A stretch of DNA of 64,000 nucleotides from Saccharothrix sp. (lineage in GTDB: Bacteria > Actinomycetota > Actinomycetes > Mycobacteriales > Pseudonocardiaceae), in assembly GCF_031180885.1 (NCBI RefSeq), contig NZ_JAPSLK010000026.1, forward strand, positions 15,103 to 79,102, in the 5' to 3' direction. The position numbers and the translations under genes are program-made. Under the pieces are notes generated by a model. The model saw nothing but the letters and a program-made list of their open reading frames with translations, searched no databases and had not been told where the DNA came from. Below, in pieces: positions 34,093 to 43,180 of this stretch (positions are counted from its first letter, which is position 1; the number at the start of each line of letters is the position of its first letter).

Positions 34093-34982
34093 GCGGCCAC
34101 CTGCACCCGCCCGTGCGCCGCGGTTCGGCGCACGATGTGCCCGCGGTCCTGCGGGCGGCCGTGATGATCCTGATGCTGGGCGTACTCAGCCTGGTCACCG
34201 GCTTCGGCACGGGGAGTACGGCATCCGCTGTTCCCGCTGCAGAGACGGCGGCACCGGACCTCGCGGACCTTCCCGCCGAACTGAAGAAATACGATCCGCA
34301 CTCCGCGGCGTGGAAGACCGCGCCGTGGAACGCCATCCCCGCCTGCACCGACCGTGGAGGGGACTTCTCCCTCTGGGTGATCAGTGTCATCAAGGACGCG
34401 CCCGCGTTGCTGGAGTTCTTCCAGCCGAGCGCGTTCGGGCCGGACGTCGCGGACGGTGACCGGAGGGACGCCATCCTCGCTGGTTACCGGAAACTTGGGG
34501 AATCCGCTTTCGACATCGTCCCAGCCGGACTGTGTGTTGACGACGTCAAACGGTGGGCGAAAGCCGATCCCGACATGAAGCCGTTCGGTTTCGTCTGGGG
34601 TGTCGGCGGTCAGCAAACTTCTTTCTACTGCACCGACCGCGACCCCTCTGCGCCCCGCGCAGGGGAGATCAACCGCTATCTGGGCGCCGAACGCGCGGCG
34701 TGTGACGGATTCACAATCCCCTGCGACAACGCGCGGGGCGGCGACCAGGCGCGGTGCGCCGCGTGGAACGCCTTCGCCGAGAACCACGCGCGGCAGGTCG
34801 AGGAGCTGCGCCGCGAAGCCGTGGCCCAGCACCCGGCGAACACGCGGGCCCAGGTGCGGAGCCGCGTCGGTTCGGGGCCGATCGCCGGTGCGATCGGCGT
34901 CGGGGTCACCGCCGTCGCCGTCCTGGTCGTGATGCTGCTGGTGTCGCGCCGCGGGCGGCGCCCGGCTTCCGGGCGGCGGTGA
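34089..34982 (+). CDS. Exported single-pass protein, paralogue of the VirB6-like N-terminus
   Basis: A 297-residue exported protein; ATG 34089 overlaps the preceding stop. It has a signal segment (AVMILMLGVLSLVTGFGTG), an extracytoplasmic domain of about 200 residues with regular Cys pairs (CTDRGGDFSLWVISVIKDAP; GLCVDDVKRW; SFYCTDRDP; CDGFTIPCDNARG), and a C-terminal helix (AIGVGVTAVAVLVVMLLVSR) that anchors it. The next protein has the same domain at its N-terminus, with CRDRGGDFGLWVTSVV, GYCVDDLRRW, SYYCTDRAT and CDGVYIACDGARE. The Cys placement suggests conserved disulfides. Function inferred as an accessory part of the transfer channel. Confidence 0.7.
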   Translation: MSGHLHPPVRRGSAHDVPAVLRAAVMILMLGVLSLVTGFGTGSTASAVPAAETAAPDLADLPAELKKYDPHSAAWKTAPWNAIPACTDRGGDFSLWVISVIKDAPALLEFFQPSAFGPDVADGDRRDAILAGYRKLGESAFDIVPAGLCVDDVKRWAKADPDMKPFGFVWGVGGQQTSFYCTDRDPSAPRAGEINRYLGAERAACDGFTIPCDNARGGDQARCAAWNAFAENHARQVEELRREAVAQHPANTRAQVRSRVGSGPIAGAIGVGVTAVAVLVVMLLVSRRGRRPASGRR

Positions 34983-34985
34983 CCG

Positions 34986-37022
34986 ATGACCGGGGCAAGG
35001 CACCGCACTTCCGTGCACACGGTCCGCGGATTCCGGATGGCCGTACTCGGGCTGCTGCTGGGCGTGCTCGGGCTGGTGACCGGCTCGGCCACGGCCGCAG
35101 CGGCCCCGGTGGCCAGCCTCGACAACGTACCGAGCACGTTGCACAAGTACGTGCCGGGCAGCGATGCCTGGAACGCCTCGCCGTGGATGAGCTCGTCGAC
35201 CTGCCGCGATCGCGGCGGCGACTTCGGCCTGTGGGTGACCAGCGTCGTCATGGACACTCCCGAGTTGCTGAAATTCTTCCAGGCCAGTCTTTTCGGGCCG
35301 GAGGCCAAGGCCGCGGACAAGCCGCGCAGCGACGCGATCATGGCGGGGTACCAGACGCTTCGCGGCCAGGTTGCGACCACCGTCCCGCGCGGGTACTGCG
35401 TGGACGACCTGCGGCGCTGGACCGGGTCCGTAAGCAACCTGCGCCCGTTCGACTTCAGGTGGGGCGTCACCTCCGGAGACGGGCACCAGACCTCCTACTA
35501 CTGCACGGACCGTGCCACCACCGACTCGACCCGCGAGCAGGAGAACAACCGGTACTTCGGGGCCGAGAGAGTGCCGTGCGACGGTGTCTACATCGCCTGT
35601 GACGGTGCCCGGGAGAACGAGAAGGAGCGCTGCCAGTCGTGGAATGCCTGGTCGGACGACTACGTGCGGCGGATCGAGGCGTTCCGGGCCAAGGCGATCA
35701 CCGACTTCCCGGCGACCGGAGCCGCCGACACCGACGTGGTGCTGAAGTCGCCGTCGGAAATCGCCGAGGACCTCGGCATGAGCTGGTTCGCCAGCCTGAC
35801 CAAGTCCATCGTCGAGGGCTCCTCACGCCTGATGGCCGAGTCGATGACGTGGTGGACGCGCGACGACCGCTCGGTGATGTTGGAGAGCCCCGCGATCGGC
35901 AAGGTCCAGGACATGCTGCGCGACGTCGGGATCGCGCTGCTGGTCGCCGGCGTCATCTGGCAGGGCATCCTGATGATGTACCGGCGCAAGGCAGACCCGC
36001 TGGTTAACACGGGCATGGGCCTGCTGACTTACGTCGCCTGGTCCAGCCTCGGCGGCACCATCGCGGTGCTGTTCCACCAGGGTGGCATCGCCCTGGCCGA
36101 CCAAGTGCTCGACGAGAGCATCCAAGGCTTCAGCCAGAGCATGACGGCCACGATGCTCGTGCTCACCCCGAGCATGCCCGGCGCGATCTTCTTCCTTGCG
36201 ATCATCCTGCTGCTGGTCTCGGCGATCCAGTGGGTGCTCGGGTTCTTCCGCATGGCGGCGCTGGTGATCCTGCTCGCCCTGCTGCCGACCGCCGCCGCAG
36301 GTCAGATGACCGACCGTACCAAGCCGTGGCTGCCCAAGGTGTTGGGGTGGGGCCTGGCCTTGGAGATGTACGCGCCCGCGAGCGGGGTGATGTACTCCAT
36401 CGCCTTCGTCTTCATGAGCGACGGCACGATCGGCGTGGTGCTGGTCGGCGTCACAGCGGCGGTCATGTCGGTGGCCTCAATGCCGGTGCTGCTGCGGTTC
36501 TTCGACTGGGGCGGCCAGAAGTTCGTCGGCTCGGGCGGTGGTGGCGGCGCGATGGCCGCCGGCGCGGCCGCGTCGATGCTCGGCGGCGGTACGGGCGCCG
36601 GCGCCTGGAGCCGGTTCATGGACCGCAGCGGCCCCGGCGGCGGCCAAGGCGGCGGCGACGTCAGCGGTGCCATGCAGGTGTCCTCGGCGCACGGCGGCGA
36701 CGGCCCGGCAGGCGAGCTGCCCACCGGTGGTGAGGCGCAGGCCTCCTCGACGTCCGGCACGAACCCAGCGGCGTCCACCAGCCCGACCCCCACAGGGACC
36801 GGATCGGCCGGCAGCGCTGCGCAGGCCGGTGTGGACACCGGCGTTACCTCCGCGACCGGCGCGTCGACCGGCAGCGCGAGCACCGCAAGCGCCTCGACCG
36901 CCGCTGCGGCGGCAAGTCCGGCGGGTGCAGTCGCCGCAGGCGCAGGACAGGCAGTCGGCCACGCCTCACAGACCGCCGCCGGTGCGATGACCGAGGGCTC
37001 GGACAACGGGAGTGGGCGATGA
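34986..37022 (+). CDS. VirB6/TrbL-like channel protein with duplicated extracytoplasmic domain
   Basis: A 678-residue polytopic protein. It has a signal segment (VLGLLLGVLGLVTGSATAAA), then the Cys-paired domain shared with the upstream gene (about 40-230). Five or six membrane helices follow (DVGIALLVAGVIWQGILMMY; GLLTYVAWSSLGGTIAVLF; AIFFLAIILLLVSAIQWVLG; MAALVILLALLPTAAAG; GVMYSIAFVFMSDGTIGVVL), then a Gly/Ala/Ser/Thr-rich cytoplasmic tail of about 180 residues. This topology fits VirB6/TrbL-type inner-membrane channel subunits. It overlaps the next ATG. The fusion of an exported domain to the channel is unusual; see findings. Confidence 0.8.
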   Translation: MTGARHRTSVHTVRGFRMAVLGLLLGVLGLVTGSATAAAAPVASLDNVPSTLHKYVPGSDAWNASPWMSSSTCRDRGGDFGLWVTSVVMDTPELLKFFQASLFGPEAKAADKPRSDAIMAGYQTLRGQVATTVPRGYCVDDLRRWTGSVSNLRPFDFRWGVTSGDGHQTSYYCTDRATTDSTREQENNRYFGAERVPCDGVYIACDGARENEKERCQSWNAWSDDYVRRIEAFRAKAITDFPATGAADTDVVLKSPSEIAEDLGMSWFASLTKSIVEGSSRLMAESMTWWTRDDRSVMLESPAIGKVQDMLRDVGIALLVAGVIWQGILMMYRRKADPLVNTGMGLLTYVAWSSLGGTIAVLFHQGGIALADQVLDESIQGFSQSMTATMLVLTPSMPGAIFFLAIILLLVSAIQWVLGFFRMAALVILLALLPTAAAGQMTDRTKPWLPKVLGWGLALEMYAPASGVMYSIAFVFMSDGTIGVVLVGVTAAVMSVASMPVLLRFFDWGGQKFVGSGGGGGAMAAGAAASMLGGGTGAGAWSRFMDRSGPGGGQGGGDVSGAMQVSSAHGGDGPAGELPTGGEAQASSTSGTNPAASTSPTPTGTGSAGSAAQAGVDTGVTSATGASTGSASTASASTAAAAASPAGAVAAGAGQAVGHASQTAAGAMTEGSDNGSGR

Positions 37023-38509
37023 GCATGCGCACATACGGAGGCTGGCGTCCGCGCAGGGGCTTCGGGGTCGGCCGTCTCTCCGAGGCGCAGACCGCAGTGG
37101 TGGGCGTATGCGTGTTCGCGCCGTTGGGCACCTGGATGGCGATCTCCGCCTTCGGCCTGCCGCTGCTTATCCTGCCTGTCGTGCTTGCCGTCGCGGCGGT
37201 GACGGCACTGCTGACGCTGATCCCGCACCGCACGCACGGCACGTCGCTGGGCGGCGCATTGGTGGTCTGGGCCCGTACCCGCACCGCGATCAGGAAAGGC
37301 TGGTCCGATTGGGAATCTGGGATCTTCACCACTCACCCGCGAAAGCACGAACTGCCCGGCGTCCTCGCACCGATCGTCCCTCTGTCCACAAAGGACGGGC
37401 TCGGTCAGCCGTACGGGCTGCTGTGGGACCGTCGGACCGGGCGGCTGACCGCCGGGGTCAGGGTCGCCCCGGTCGGCACGGTGCTGGCCGACCAGGAGCG
37501 CACCGACCTGTGGATCGGAAATTTCGCGGCGTGGCAGGCGAGTCTGGGCTACGAGCCGACCATCGAGCACGTCGCGATCGTGGTGGAGTCCGCGCCGTCC
37601 ACGGGTACCGAGCTGGCGGACTACGTCGCCGAGCGGCTCGATCCGGCCGCGCCGGCGATCGCGCGCGAGACGATGATCGAGGTCGCCGAGGCGCACCGCG
37701 GCTCGACGGCGGACATCTCGGTGCGGGTGAACTTCACCTTCCAGCCGCAACGGGCCCGCCCGGCCCCGGCCGACGACGCCGAACGGGTGGCCGAGGTCAG
37801 CCGGGCGTTGGCCGGACTGGAGGGCGACCTGCCGCTGACTGGCGTGGCGACACTCGGCCGCGTGACGGCGGCGCAGTGGACGCATTGGCTGCGCGGGGCC
37901 TACGACCCCGACGCGCGTGGCGAGCTGGCCCGTCTCAGCGAGCAGGGACACCTGTTGGCCTGGGCCGACGCCGGACCCGTCCGTGCGCAGACTCTCAACG
38001 ACCACTACTGGCACGACTCCGGCTGGAGCGTGTCGTGGGCGATGAGCGGGCTGCCGACCCAGAACGTCACCTCGAACGTTCTGGCGCCATTGGTCACACC
38101 CGGCCGCTACCACCGGCGCGTCTGCATTACCTACCAGCCGATCCCAGCCGACCAGGCCGGGGATCTGGTCACCCGGGAGGCCTCCGGTTCGGCATTCCGC
38201 CGGCAACTACGCCGCCGTCGCGGCGTCGACGACACCGCCCGTGACCGCGCCGACGAGCAACGCGCGGTCCAAGCAGCCGAAGAAGAGGCACAGGGGGCCG
38301 GTGTCGGTCTGTGGGCAATGTACGTGACCACCACCGTGTCCGACCCGCGCCAACTGCCCGACGCGATCGCGGATGTCGAGGCGCGCGCCCGGAACGCCAA
38401 GCTGCGGCTGCGGCGCGCCTGGGGCTGGCAGCACGCCGCGTTCGCCGCATCGCAAGGCGTCGGGATCAACCCGCCGGACCTGGCCCGACGGGGGCGGTGG
38501 GCCCGATGA
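37019..38509 (+). CDS. SCO6880-family transfer protein
   Basis: A 496-residue protein starting in ATGA overlap. Two adjacent membrane helices lie near the N-terminus (AVVGVCVFAPLGTWMAISAF, LPLLILPVVLAVAAVTALL). A large cytoplasmic part follows with motifs RTAIRKGWSDWESGIFTT, LVAPVGTVLADQERTDLWI-type strands (VAPVGTVLADQERTDLWIGN), HDSGWSVSWAMSGLPTQNVT, YHRRVCITYQPIPADQAGD and a coiled region ERAVQAAEEEAQ-like. By name the family is the SCO6880 type, found beside VirB4-like ATPases in actinomycete conjugation clusters. It probably links the ATPase to the channel. The next gene region begins with an overlapping ATG. Confidence 0.8.
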   Translation: MSMRTYGGWRPRRGFGVGRLSEAQTAVVGVCVFAPLGTWMAISAFGLPLLILPVVLAVAAVTALLTLIPHRTHGTSLGGALVVWARTRTAIRKGWSDWESGIFTTHPRKHELPGVLAPIVPLSTKDGLGQPYGLLWDRRTGRLTAGVRVAPVGTVLADQERTDLWIGNFAAWQASLGYEPTIEHVAIVVESAPSTGTELADYVAERLDPAAPAIARETMIEVAEAHRGSTADISVRVNFTFQPQRARPAPADDAERVAEVSRALAGLEGDLPLTGVATLGRVTAAQWTHWLRGAYDPDARGELARLSEQGHLLAWADAGPVRAQTLNDHYWHDSGWSVSWAMSGLPTQNVTSNVLAPLVTPGRYHRRVCITYQPIPADQAGDLVTREASGSAFRRQLRRRRGVDDTARDRADEQRAVQAAEEEAQGAGVGLWAMYVTTTVSDPRQLPDAIADVEARARNAKLRLRRAWGWQHAAFAASQGVGINPPDLARRGRWAR

Positions 38510-38664
38510 CGCCGCCGGCACGGCTCCCTCGGCGGGGCCAACGCCCGAACCGTCGCACGCCGGAAGTCCCGCTCGGGTCGACGCCGCAGCTCTTCGCCGG
38601 GCGTCGCGGTACGGGCGCACCGGGCGGACGGCCATGGCGGGGCCTAGCCGCCGCGCACTACTAG
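38506..38664 (+). CDS. Tiny coupled frame (52 aa), doubtful
   Basis: ATG 38506 overlaps the SCO6880-type stop. The 52-residue product is Arg/Pro/Gly-rich (MTPPARLPRRGQRPNRRTPE). Coupling is the only support; it may be only a way of keeping ribosomes moving towards the VirB4-like gene at 38721, which has its own GGGGGA site. Confidence 0.3.
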   Translation: MTPPARLPRRGQRPNRRTPEVPLGSTPQLFAGRRGTGAPGGRPWRGLAAAHY

Positions 38665-38720
38665 CGGAACCGGTTAGGGCCGGTCCGGTGACCAGGGGAT
38701 TCCAGTCGTTGGGGGACGAC

Positions 38721-40316
38721 ATGAAGCTGACAGGCCGTCGACGTCGCCAGCGCGACACAGCACCGAACAACACCACAACCTCGCACACCGCCGCACCGGC
38801 GGATCGCCGCGCGAAGTCTGACATCAGCGATCAGGTGCCGCAGACGGTCGCCGATGCCGCCGCGCGGGTCGTGGCGACCCGGACCGATCCGCTGGCCGAC
38901 CTGCGGGCGCTGCCCGTCCCACCGGCCCGGGGTTGGGCCACCGCCGGTGGCGGACGCGACCACCACGTGGGGTCCGCGACGCTGTGGCAGGGCACGAGCA
39001 CCCAGCTGGCCGGCCTGTACCCGTTCGTGGGCGGTTCGGGCAGCCGGGTCCGCGGCGTGCCCATCGGGCACGACCTGCACACCCACGAGCCCGTCGGGCT
39101 GCATCCGGGCGACTGGCTGAAATCGGGCCTGATCACCAACACCGGCATGTGGATCCAGGCTCAGCCCGGCGTCGGGAAGAGCGCGTTCGCGAAGAGGTTG
39201 GGTACCGGGCTGGTGTCGATGGGGTGGATGCTGTTCGTCCCGGCCGATGTCAAGGGCGAGTACTCCCCGTTGATCTCCCGCCTCGGCGGCACCGTGATCA
39301 AAGTCGGCCGAGGCCACGACGCGATCAACCCCCTCGACCCCGGGCCGCTGGGTGCGGTGCTGGCACGCGAACCCGCCGGGCGGCGACGCGAGGCGCTGGC
39401 CGAGTCGATCCGGGCCCGGCAGACCGCGCTGCTGGAAGGGCTGCTGCTGCTGGAACTCGACCGCCAGCCCAGCCCCATCGAGCGCAACATCGTCTCGCGC
39501 GCGCTGGATGTGGCCACCGACGCCACACTGGACGGGCAGCCCACCATCCCGGAGGTCCGCGAAGTCCTCGACCAGGCACCGCGCAAGCTGCTGGACGCCG
39601 CGCGGGTGGAGGGACGCGTCGAGCGGTACTTCGACCTGATGCGCCCGGTGCTCTCGGCGCTGGACCTGTTGTGCGACGGGCCGTTGCGCGGGCTGTTCGA
39701 CCAACGCTCCACCGCGACCCTGGACCCGTCCTCACCGGCGACCAGCCTGGACATCAGCGCCTTGGACGAGGAGACCGACGAGGTGGTCGCCGCCGCCATG
39801 CTGTGCAGCTGGGCCTGGGGCAGCGGCATGATCGAGGCCCGTCAGGCCGGTGCCGGCCGCAACATCCTCTGGGTCCAGGACGAGGCGTGGCGGGCGTTGC
39901 GGACCGGGCCGGGGCTGGTCGAGAAAAGCGACCGGATGACCCGGCTCAACCGCCACAAAGGTGTCGCCTCGGTCTACCTGACCCACTCGATGGACGACCT
40001 GGAGGCGCTGCCCTCGGCCGAGGACCGCGCCAAAGCACGCGGCATCGCAAGCCGGTGCGCGATCCACGTCTACGGCGGACTGCCCGCCTCCGAGCTGGAC
40101 TCGCTGGCGGTGACCCTGTCCGGGCGCGAGGCGGAGATGCTCGCGTCTTGGCAGAGCGCGGGCACATGGGTGCCCGGCCAACGCCACCCCGGCCGCGGCC
40201 TCTACCTGATCAAGGCGGGGGAGAGGGCCGGATTGCCGGTCCGGATGCACCTGCACCGACGCGAACTCGACCTCTACAACACCGACGCCGCCTTCCAGAC
40301 CAGGCGCGCCGCATGA
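38721..40316 (+). CDS. VirB4/TraC-like conjugation ATPase
   Basis: A 531-residue ATPase. After an Arg/Thr-rich N-terminus the nucleotide-binding core starts near residue 145: Walker A AQPGVGKSAF with Lys153, then GWMLFVPADVKGEYSPLI and RGHDAINPLDPG. Walker B follows as NILWVQDEAWRAL with Asp387-Glu388, and a final motif SVYLTHSMDDLEAL. These are standard for VirB4-type energy subunits of type IV secretion. It is shorter than VirB4 of Gram-negative systems; the missing N-terminal part may be supplied by the SCO6880-type protein. GGGGGA precedes ATG 38721. It lies in the expected order between the SCO6880-type protein and the coupling protein. Confidence 0.85.
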   Translation: MKLTGRRRRQRDTAPNNTTTSHTAAPADRRAKSDISDQVPQTVADAAARVVATRTDPLADLRALPVPPARGWATAGGGRDHHVGSATLWQGTSTQLAGLYPFVGGSGSRVRGVPIGHDLHTHEPVGLHPGDWLKSGLITNTGMWIQAQPGVGKSAFAKRLGTGLVSMGWMLFVPADVKGEYSPLISRLGGTVIKVGRGHDAINPLDPGPLGAVLAREPAGRRREALAESIRARQTALLEGLLLLELDRQPSPIERNIVSRALDVATDATLDGQPTIPEVREVLDQAPRKLLDAARVEGRVERYFDLMRPVLSALDLLCDGPLRGLFDQRSTATLDPSSPATSLDISALDEETDEVVAAAMLCSWAWGSGMIEARQAGAGRNILWVQDEAWRALRTGPGLVEKSDRMTRLNRHKGVASVYLTHSMDDLEALPSAEDRAKARGIASRCAIHVYGGLPASELDSLAVTLSGREAEMLASWQSAGTWVPGQRHPGRGLYLIKAGERAGLPVRMHLHRRELDLYNTDAAFQTRRAA

Positions 40317-40454
40317 ACCGGCATGCCCGCCCGTGTCCGCGACGCCGGACCACAGAGGCCTGATCGCACACCGCAGATCAAGACCACGCGGCGGTCCCGA
40401 CCGGATCGACACCACGGGATCACCGCACCACCACTGTTCGGGGGGACAGGGGAG

Positions 40455-40556
40455 ATGAACGACAGCACGACCACCACGACCAGCACCATCGGATCCGACC
40501 GACTCCGACCGTGCCCGGCGGGCCGCTTCGCGTCCGACGCCGCCCGGCGGGCGTGA
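40455..40556 (+). CDS. Very small frame before the coupling protein, doubtful
   Basis: ATG 40455 sits directly behind AGGGGAG; the 33-residue product begins MNDSTTTTTSTIGSDRLRPC. The spacing to the ribosome binding site is too short to be convincing, but the position between the two ATPase genes makes a leader peptide conceivable. Confidence 0.2.
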   Translation: MNDSTTTTTSTIGSDRLRPCPAGRFASDAARRA

Positions 40557-40568
40557 GCGGGGACCGAC

Positions 40569-42473
40569 ATGACGAGTCCGACCTCACGCCAGCACGCCAG
40601 TGGATCCTCACCGGTGGCACCCTGGGTAATCACCGGCCTGATCGGCGCGGTGTTCGCCGCCCTGGGCGCGGTCTGGATAGCCGCCCGCCTGGCCGCAGCC
40701 AGCGACTTCACCGTGCCCGATTACGGCGACATTCCTGGAGCGCTGAAGAAGAACGGCGTGGCCGGAGTGATCGGCCCGAACGGGTCGGTGCCGCTGTTCA
40801 CCGCCGTCCTGGGCCTTCAAGGCGCCGTGGTGCTGGGGATCGCGATCACGGTGGCCGTCTCTGTATCGCGCCACGGCATCCCCCGCGACGGAATGCGGTG
40901 GATGACCTCGCCGAAGGCTTTCCGCGACCTCCAGCACAAGGCGATAGCCAAGCGCGCGCTGGGACTGCGCCCCTCCCTCGCAGGGCAGAAGCCCAAGAAC
41001 CTGCTCCCACGCGACGTCGGCGTCGCCCTAGGTGACGTCAGCGGCGTCAACCTCTACAAGAGCTGGGAGGACGTCGAGCTCGTCATCTGCGGCCCGCGCA
41101 GCAACAAGACCTCGGCCAAGGTGGTGCCCGACATCATCGCCGCACCGGGCCCGGTGGTCGCCACCAGCAACAAGCCCGACGTGTGGATGCTGACCGCCGG
41201 CGTCCGGGCGAAGAGGGGCCGGATCTGGCTGTTCGACCCACAGCGGATCACCTACCAGGGTCAGGCGTTCTGGTGGGATCCGCTCTCCGCGGTGCGCGAC
41301 GTGGAGAGCGCCTCCCGCATGGCGTCCTACTTCATGCGCGAGGTCGGCGGCGGCGCCGGCTCCTCCGGCCGGGCCGACCCGTTCTTCACCCCGGCCAGTA
41401 CCAAGACGCTCCGACAGCTCATCCTCGCGGCCGCATGCAGCGGACGCACCCTGCGCGACGTGGTGATGTGGGTGTCCACCCGCTCGGAGGAACCCGCCAC
41501 CTATCTGGAGCGGGCCGGGCACGGGGCGCAGGCCGTCAGCCTGCGCTCCACCCTGGAGCTTCCTCCCGAGACCAAGGGCGGCATCTTCGAAGGCGTGTCC
41601 ACGGCGCTGGCCTGCCTGGACTCCGAAGCGTTGCTGCGCTGGGTGACCCCGCCGTCCACTTGGAAGGAACCTCCCACCGATCCGCGCACAGTGGCGCAGT
41701 TGGACCTGTGGTCGCTGATCACCAAGGTCGGCGACCAGCACCCGACTCTGTACCTGCTCTCCCGCGAGGGTGAGGGCAGCGGCCGGCCGATCGTCGCCGC
41801 GATCGTCGGCGAGCTGATCGACGTCGCAGTCCAGGCCGCCAGCGCCCGCGGCGGTCGGCTGGACCCACCGATCACGCTCCAGCTCGACGAAGCGGCCAAC
41901 ATCGTGCGCCTGCCCGAGTTGCCGTCGTGGATGTCGTGGTTCGGCAGCATGGGGTTGCTGGTCACCGTCGTGTTGCAGTCGCGCGAGCAGGGCCGCAGCG
42001 TGTGGGGCCGCGAGGGCTTCGATTCGCTATGGAGCGCCGCGACCATCAAGACCGTGGGCGCCGGTGTCGCCGACGCCGATTTCGCCGAGGAGGTCTCCCG
42101 CCTGGTCGGCGACCACAAGATCGAGGAGACCTCCACCTCCTACTCCTCAGGCGGCCGGTCGACCTCACGGTCGTTGCGCACCGAGCGGATCCTCAGCGCC
42201 GCCGACGTCGCGGCCATGAACCGCACCAACGCCATCCTGCTCACCTCCGGGCGGCGGCCGGCGCTGCTGAACCTGCATCCCTGGTACGCCGAGGACGACG
42301 CCGAGAAGCAGCAGATCACCGCGTTCTCCCGACAGGCCACCGACGAGGTCCAGCAGGCCGCGATCGCCTACCTCGGGCCCGACAACCCGGTCGCCGCGGC
42401 GCTGATGGCCGAACGCGAGCAGGCCGAGCAGGCACGCGCCCGAACCGCACCCGTGGGCGGAGGCCGGCGATGA
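40569..42473 (+). CDS. VirD4/TraG-like coupling protein
   Basis: A 634-residue ATPase. Two membrane helices near the N-terminus (ITGLIGAVFAALGAVWIAA; GLQGAVVLGIAITVAVSVS) flank an extracytoplasmic loop. The core shows VICGPRSNKTSAKVVPDII, where GPRSNKTS replaces a standard GxxGxGKS/T Walker A, as in actinomycete TraG-like proteins. It then shows VVATSNKPDVWML, IWLFDPQRI, a Walker B ITLQLDEAANI and the coupling-protein motif LVTVVLQSREQGRSVWG. It recruits the transferred DNA-protein complex to the channel. The Ala/Glu/Arg-rich C-terminus may bind cargo. The stop overlaps the DUF4913 gene. Confidence is high for the family. Confidence 0.87.
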   Translation: MTSPTSRQHASGSSPVAPWVITGLIGAVFAALGAVWIAARLAAASDFTVPDYGDIPGALKKNGVAGVIGPNGSVPLFTAVLGLQGAVVLGIAITVAVSVSRHGIPRDGMRWMTSPKAFRDLQHKAIAKRALGLRPSLAGQKPKNLLPRDVGVALGDVSGVNLYKSWEDVELVICGPRSNKTSAKVVPDIIAAPGPVVATSNKPDVWMLTAGVRAKRGRIWLFDPQRITYQGQAFWWDPLSAVRDVESASRMASYFMREVGGGAGSSGRADPFFTPASTKTLRQLILAAACSGRTLRDVVMWVSTRSEEPATYLERAGHGAQAVSLRSTLELPPETKGGIFEGVSTALACLDSEALLRWVTPPSTWKEPPTDPRTVAQLDLWSLITKVGDQHPTLYLLSREGEGSGRPIVAAIVGELIDVAVQAASARGGRLDPPITLQLDEAANIVRLPELPSWMSWFGSMGLLVTVVLQSREQGRSVWGREGFDSLWSAATIKTVGAGVADADFAEEVSRLVGDHKIEETSTSYSSGGRSTSRSLRTERILSAADVAAMNRTNAILLTSGRRPALLNLHPWYAEDDAEKQQITAFSRQATDEVQQAAIAYLGPDNPVAAALMAEREQAEQARARTAPVGGGRR

Positions 42474-43180
42474 CCGCGCCCGACGTGGTGGAACGGCTGC
42501 AACGACTGGAACGGCGGTTGGGGGCGCTGGAGACCGAGCACTTCGCGCTCACCGAGCAGGTGCGTCGGGTAGGCGAGACCGCCGACCGCGCCGCCGGTGG
42601 CCTGGACGAACTGGAGGAGATCCTCACCGACGTCACGGTGGACAACGCCGAGCGGGCGGACGCGATGGACCGCGCGATGGCGCAACGCCAAACCCAACTA
42701 GACGCCGAAGTCGAAGTCGTGCCCGCGCCTGGCAGTGAACTCGCGCCCCTGCTAGGCGTCACCGGCGTGCCGGCGGTGTCCGCTGGCGGCGACAGCGGGC
42801 AGGCGGCAGACGGCGGGATCGACGCGCCCGACATCGCCGTGTTGCACGCCTGGGTGCAAACCCACATCGCCCCGCTGGTGCGCAAGACCACCACCTCGGG
42901 CGAGGGCGCGGGCATCCGCTGGTGCCGGCGGTGGTGGGAACACGTGGACGCGGTAGAGCGGTTCATCGCCCTCTACCTGGCCTACCACGCGCTGGCGGAG
43001 GAGGAGTCGCCGACCTGGCTCAGCGTCTACCTGCGCGACCACCTCGATCCCCACCTCGCCACCCTCACCAGCCCGTACGGACCGTTCTACCTCTGCCACC
43101 CCCGGCACCACAGCGACGCCTCCGAAGCCCTCGGTCAGGCCGAACTGCACGCCGCACAGCCGAGGGAGACCACGCCGTGA
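42470..43180 (+). CDS. DUF4913 protein with N-terminal coiled coil
   Basis: A 236-residue protein starting in ATGA overlap with the coupling protein. The N-terminal 80 residues are coiled coil (VVERLQRLERRLGALETEHF; TEQVRRVGETADRAAGGLD). The C-terminal half is a DUF4913-type domain: IAVLHAWVQTHIAPLVRKTT, IRWCRRWWEHVDAVERFIAL, WLSVYLRDHLDPHLATLT and a final SPYGPFYLC. DUF4913 proteins are frequent in actinomycete conjugative elements and have no known activity. Its place directly behind the coupling protein suggests a substrate or coupling accessory. Its stop overlaps the following GTG. Confidence 0.75.
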   Translation: MTAPDVVERLQRLERRLGALETEHFALTEQVRRVGETADRAAGGLDELEEILTDVTVDNAERADAMDRAMAQRQTQLDAEVEVVPAPGSELAPLLGVTGVPAVSAGGDSGQAADGGIDAPDIAVLHAWVQTHIAPLVRKTTTSGEGAGIRWCRRWWEHVDAVERFIALYLAYHALAEEESPTWLSVYLRDHLDPHLATLTSPYGPFYLCHPRHHSDASEALGQAELHAAQPRETTP

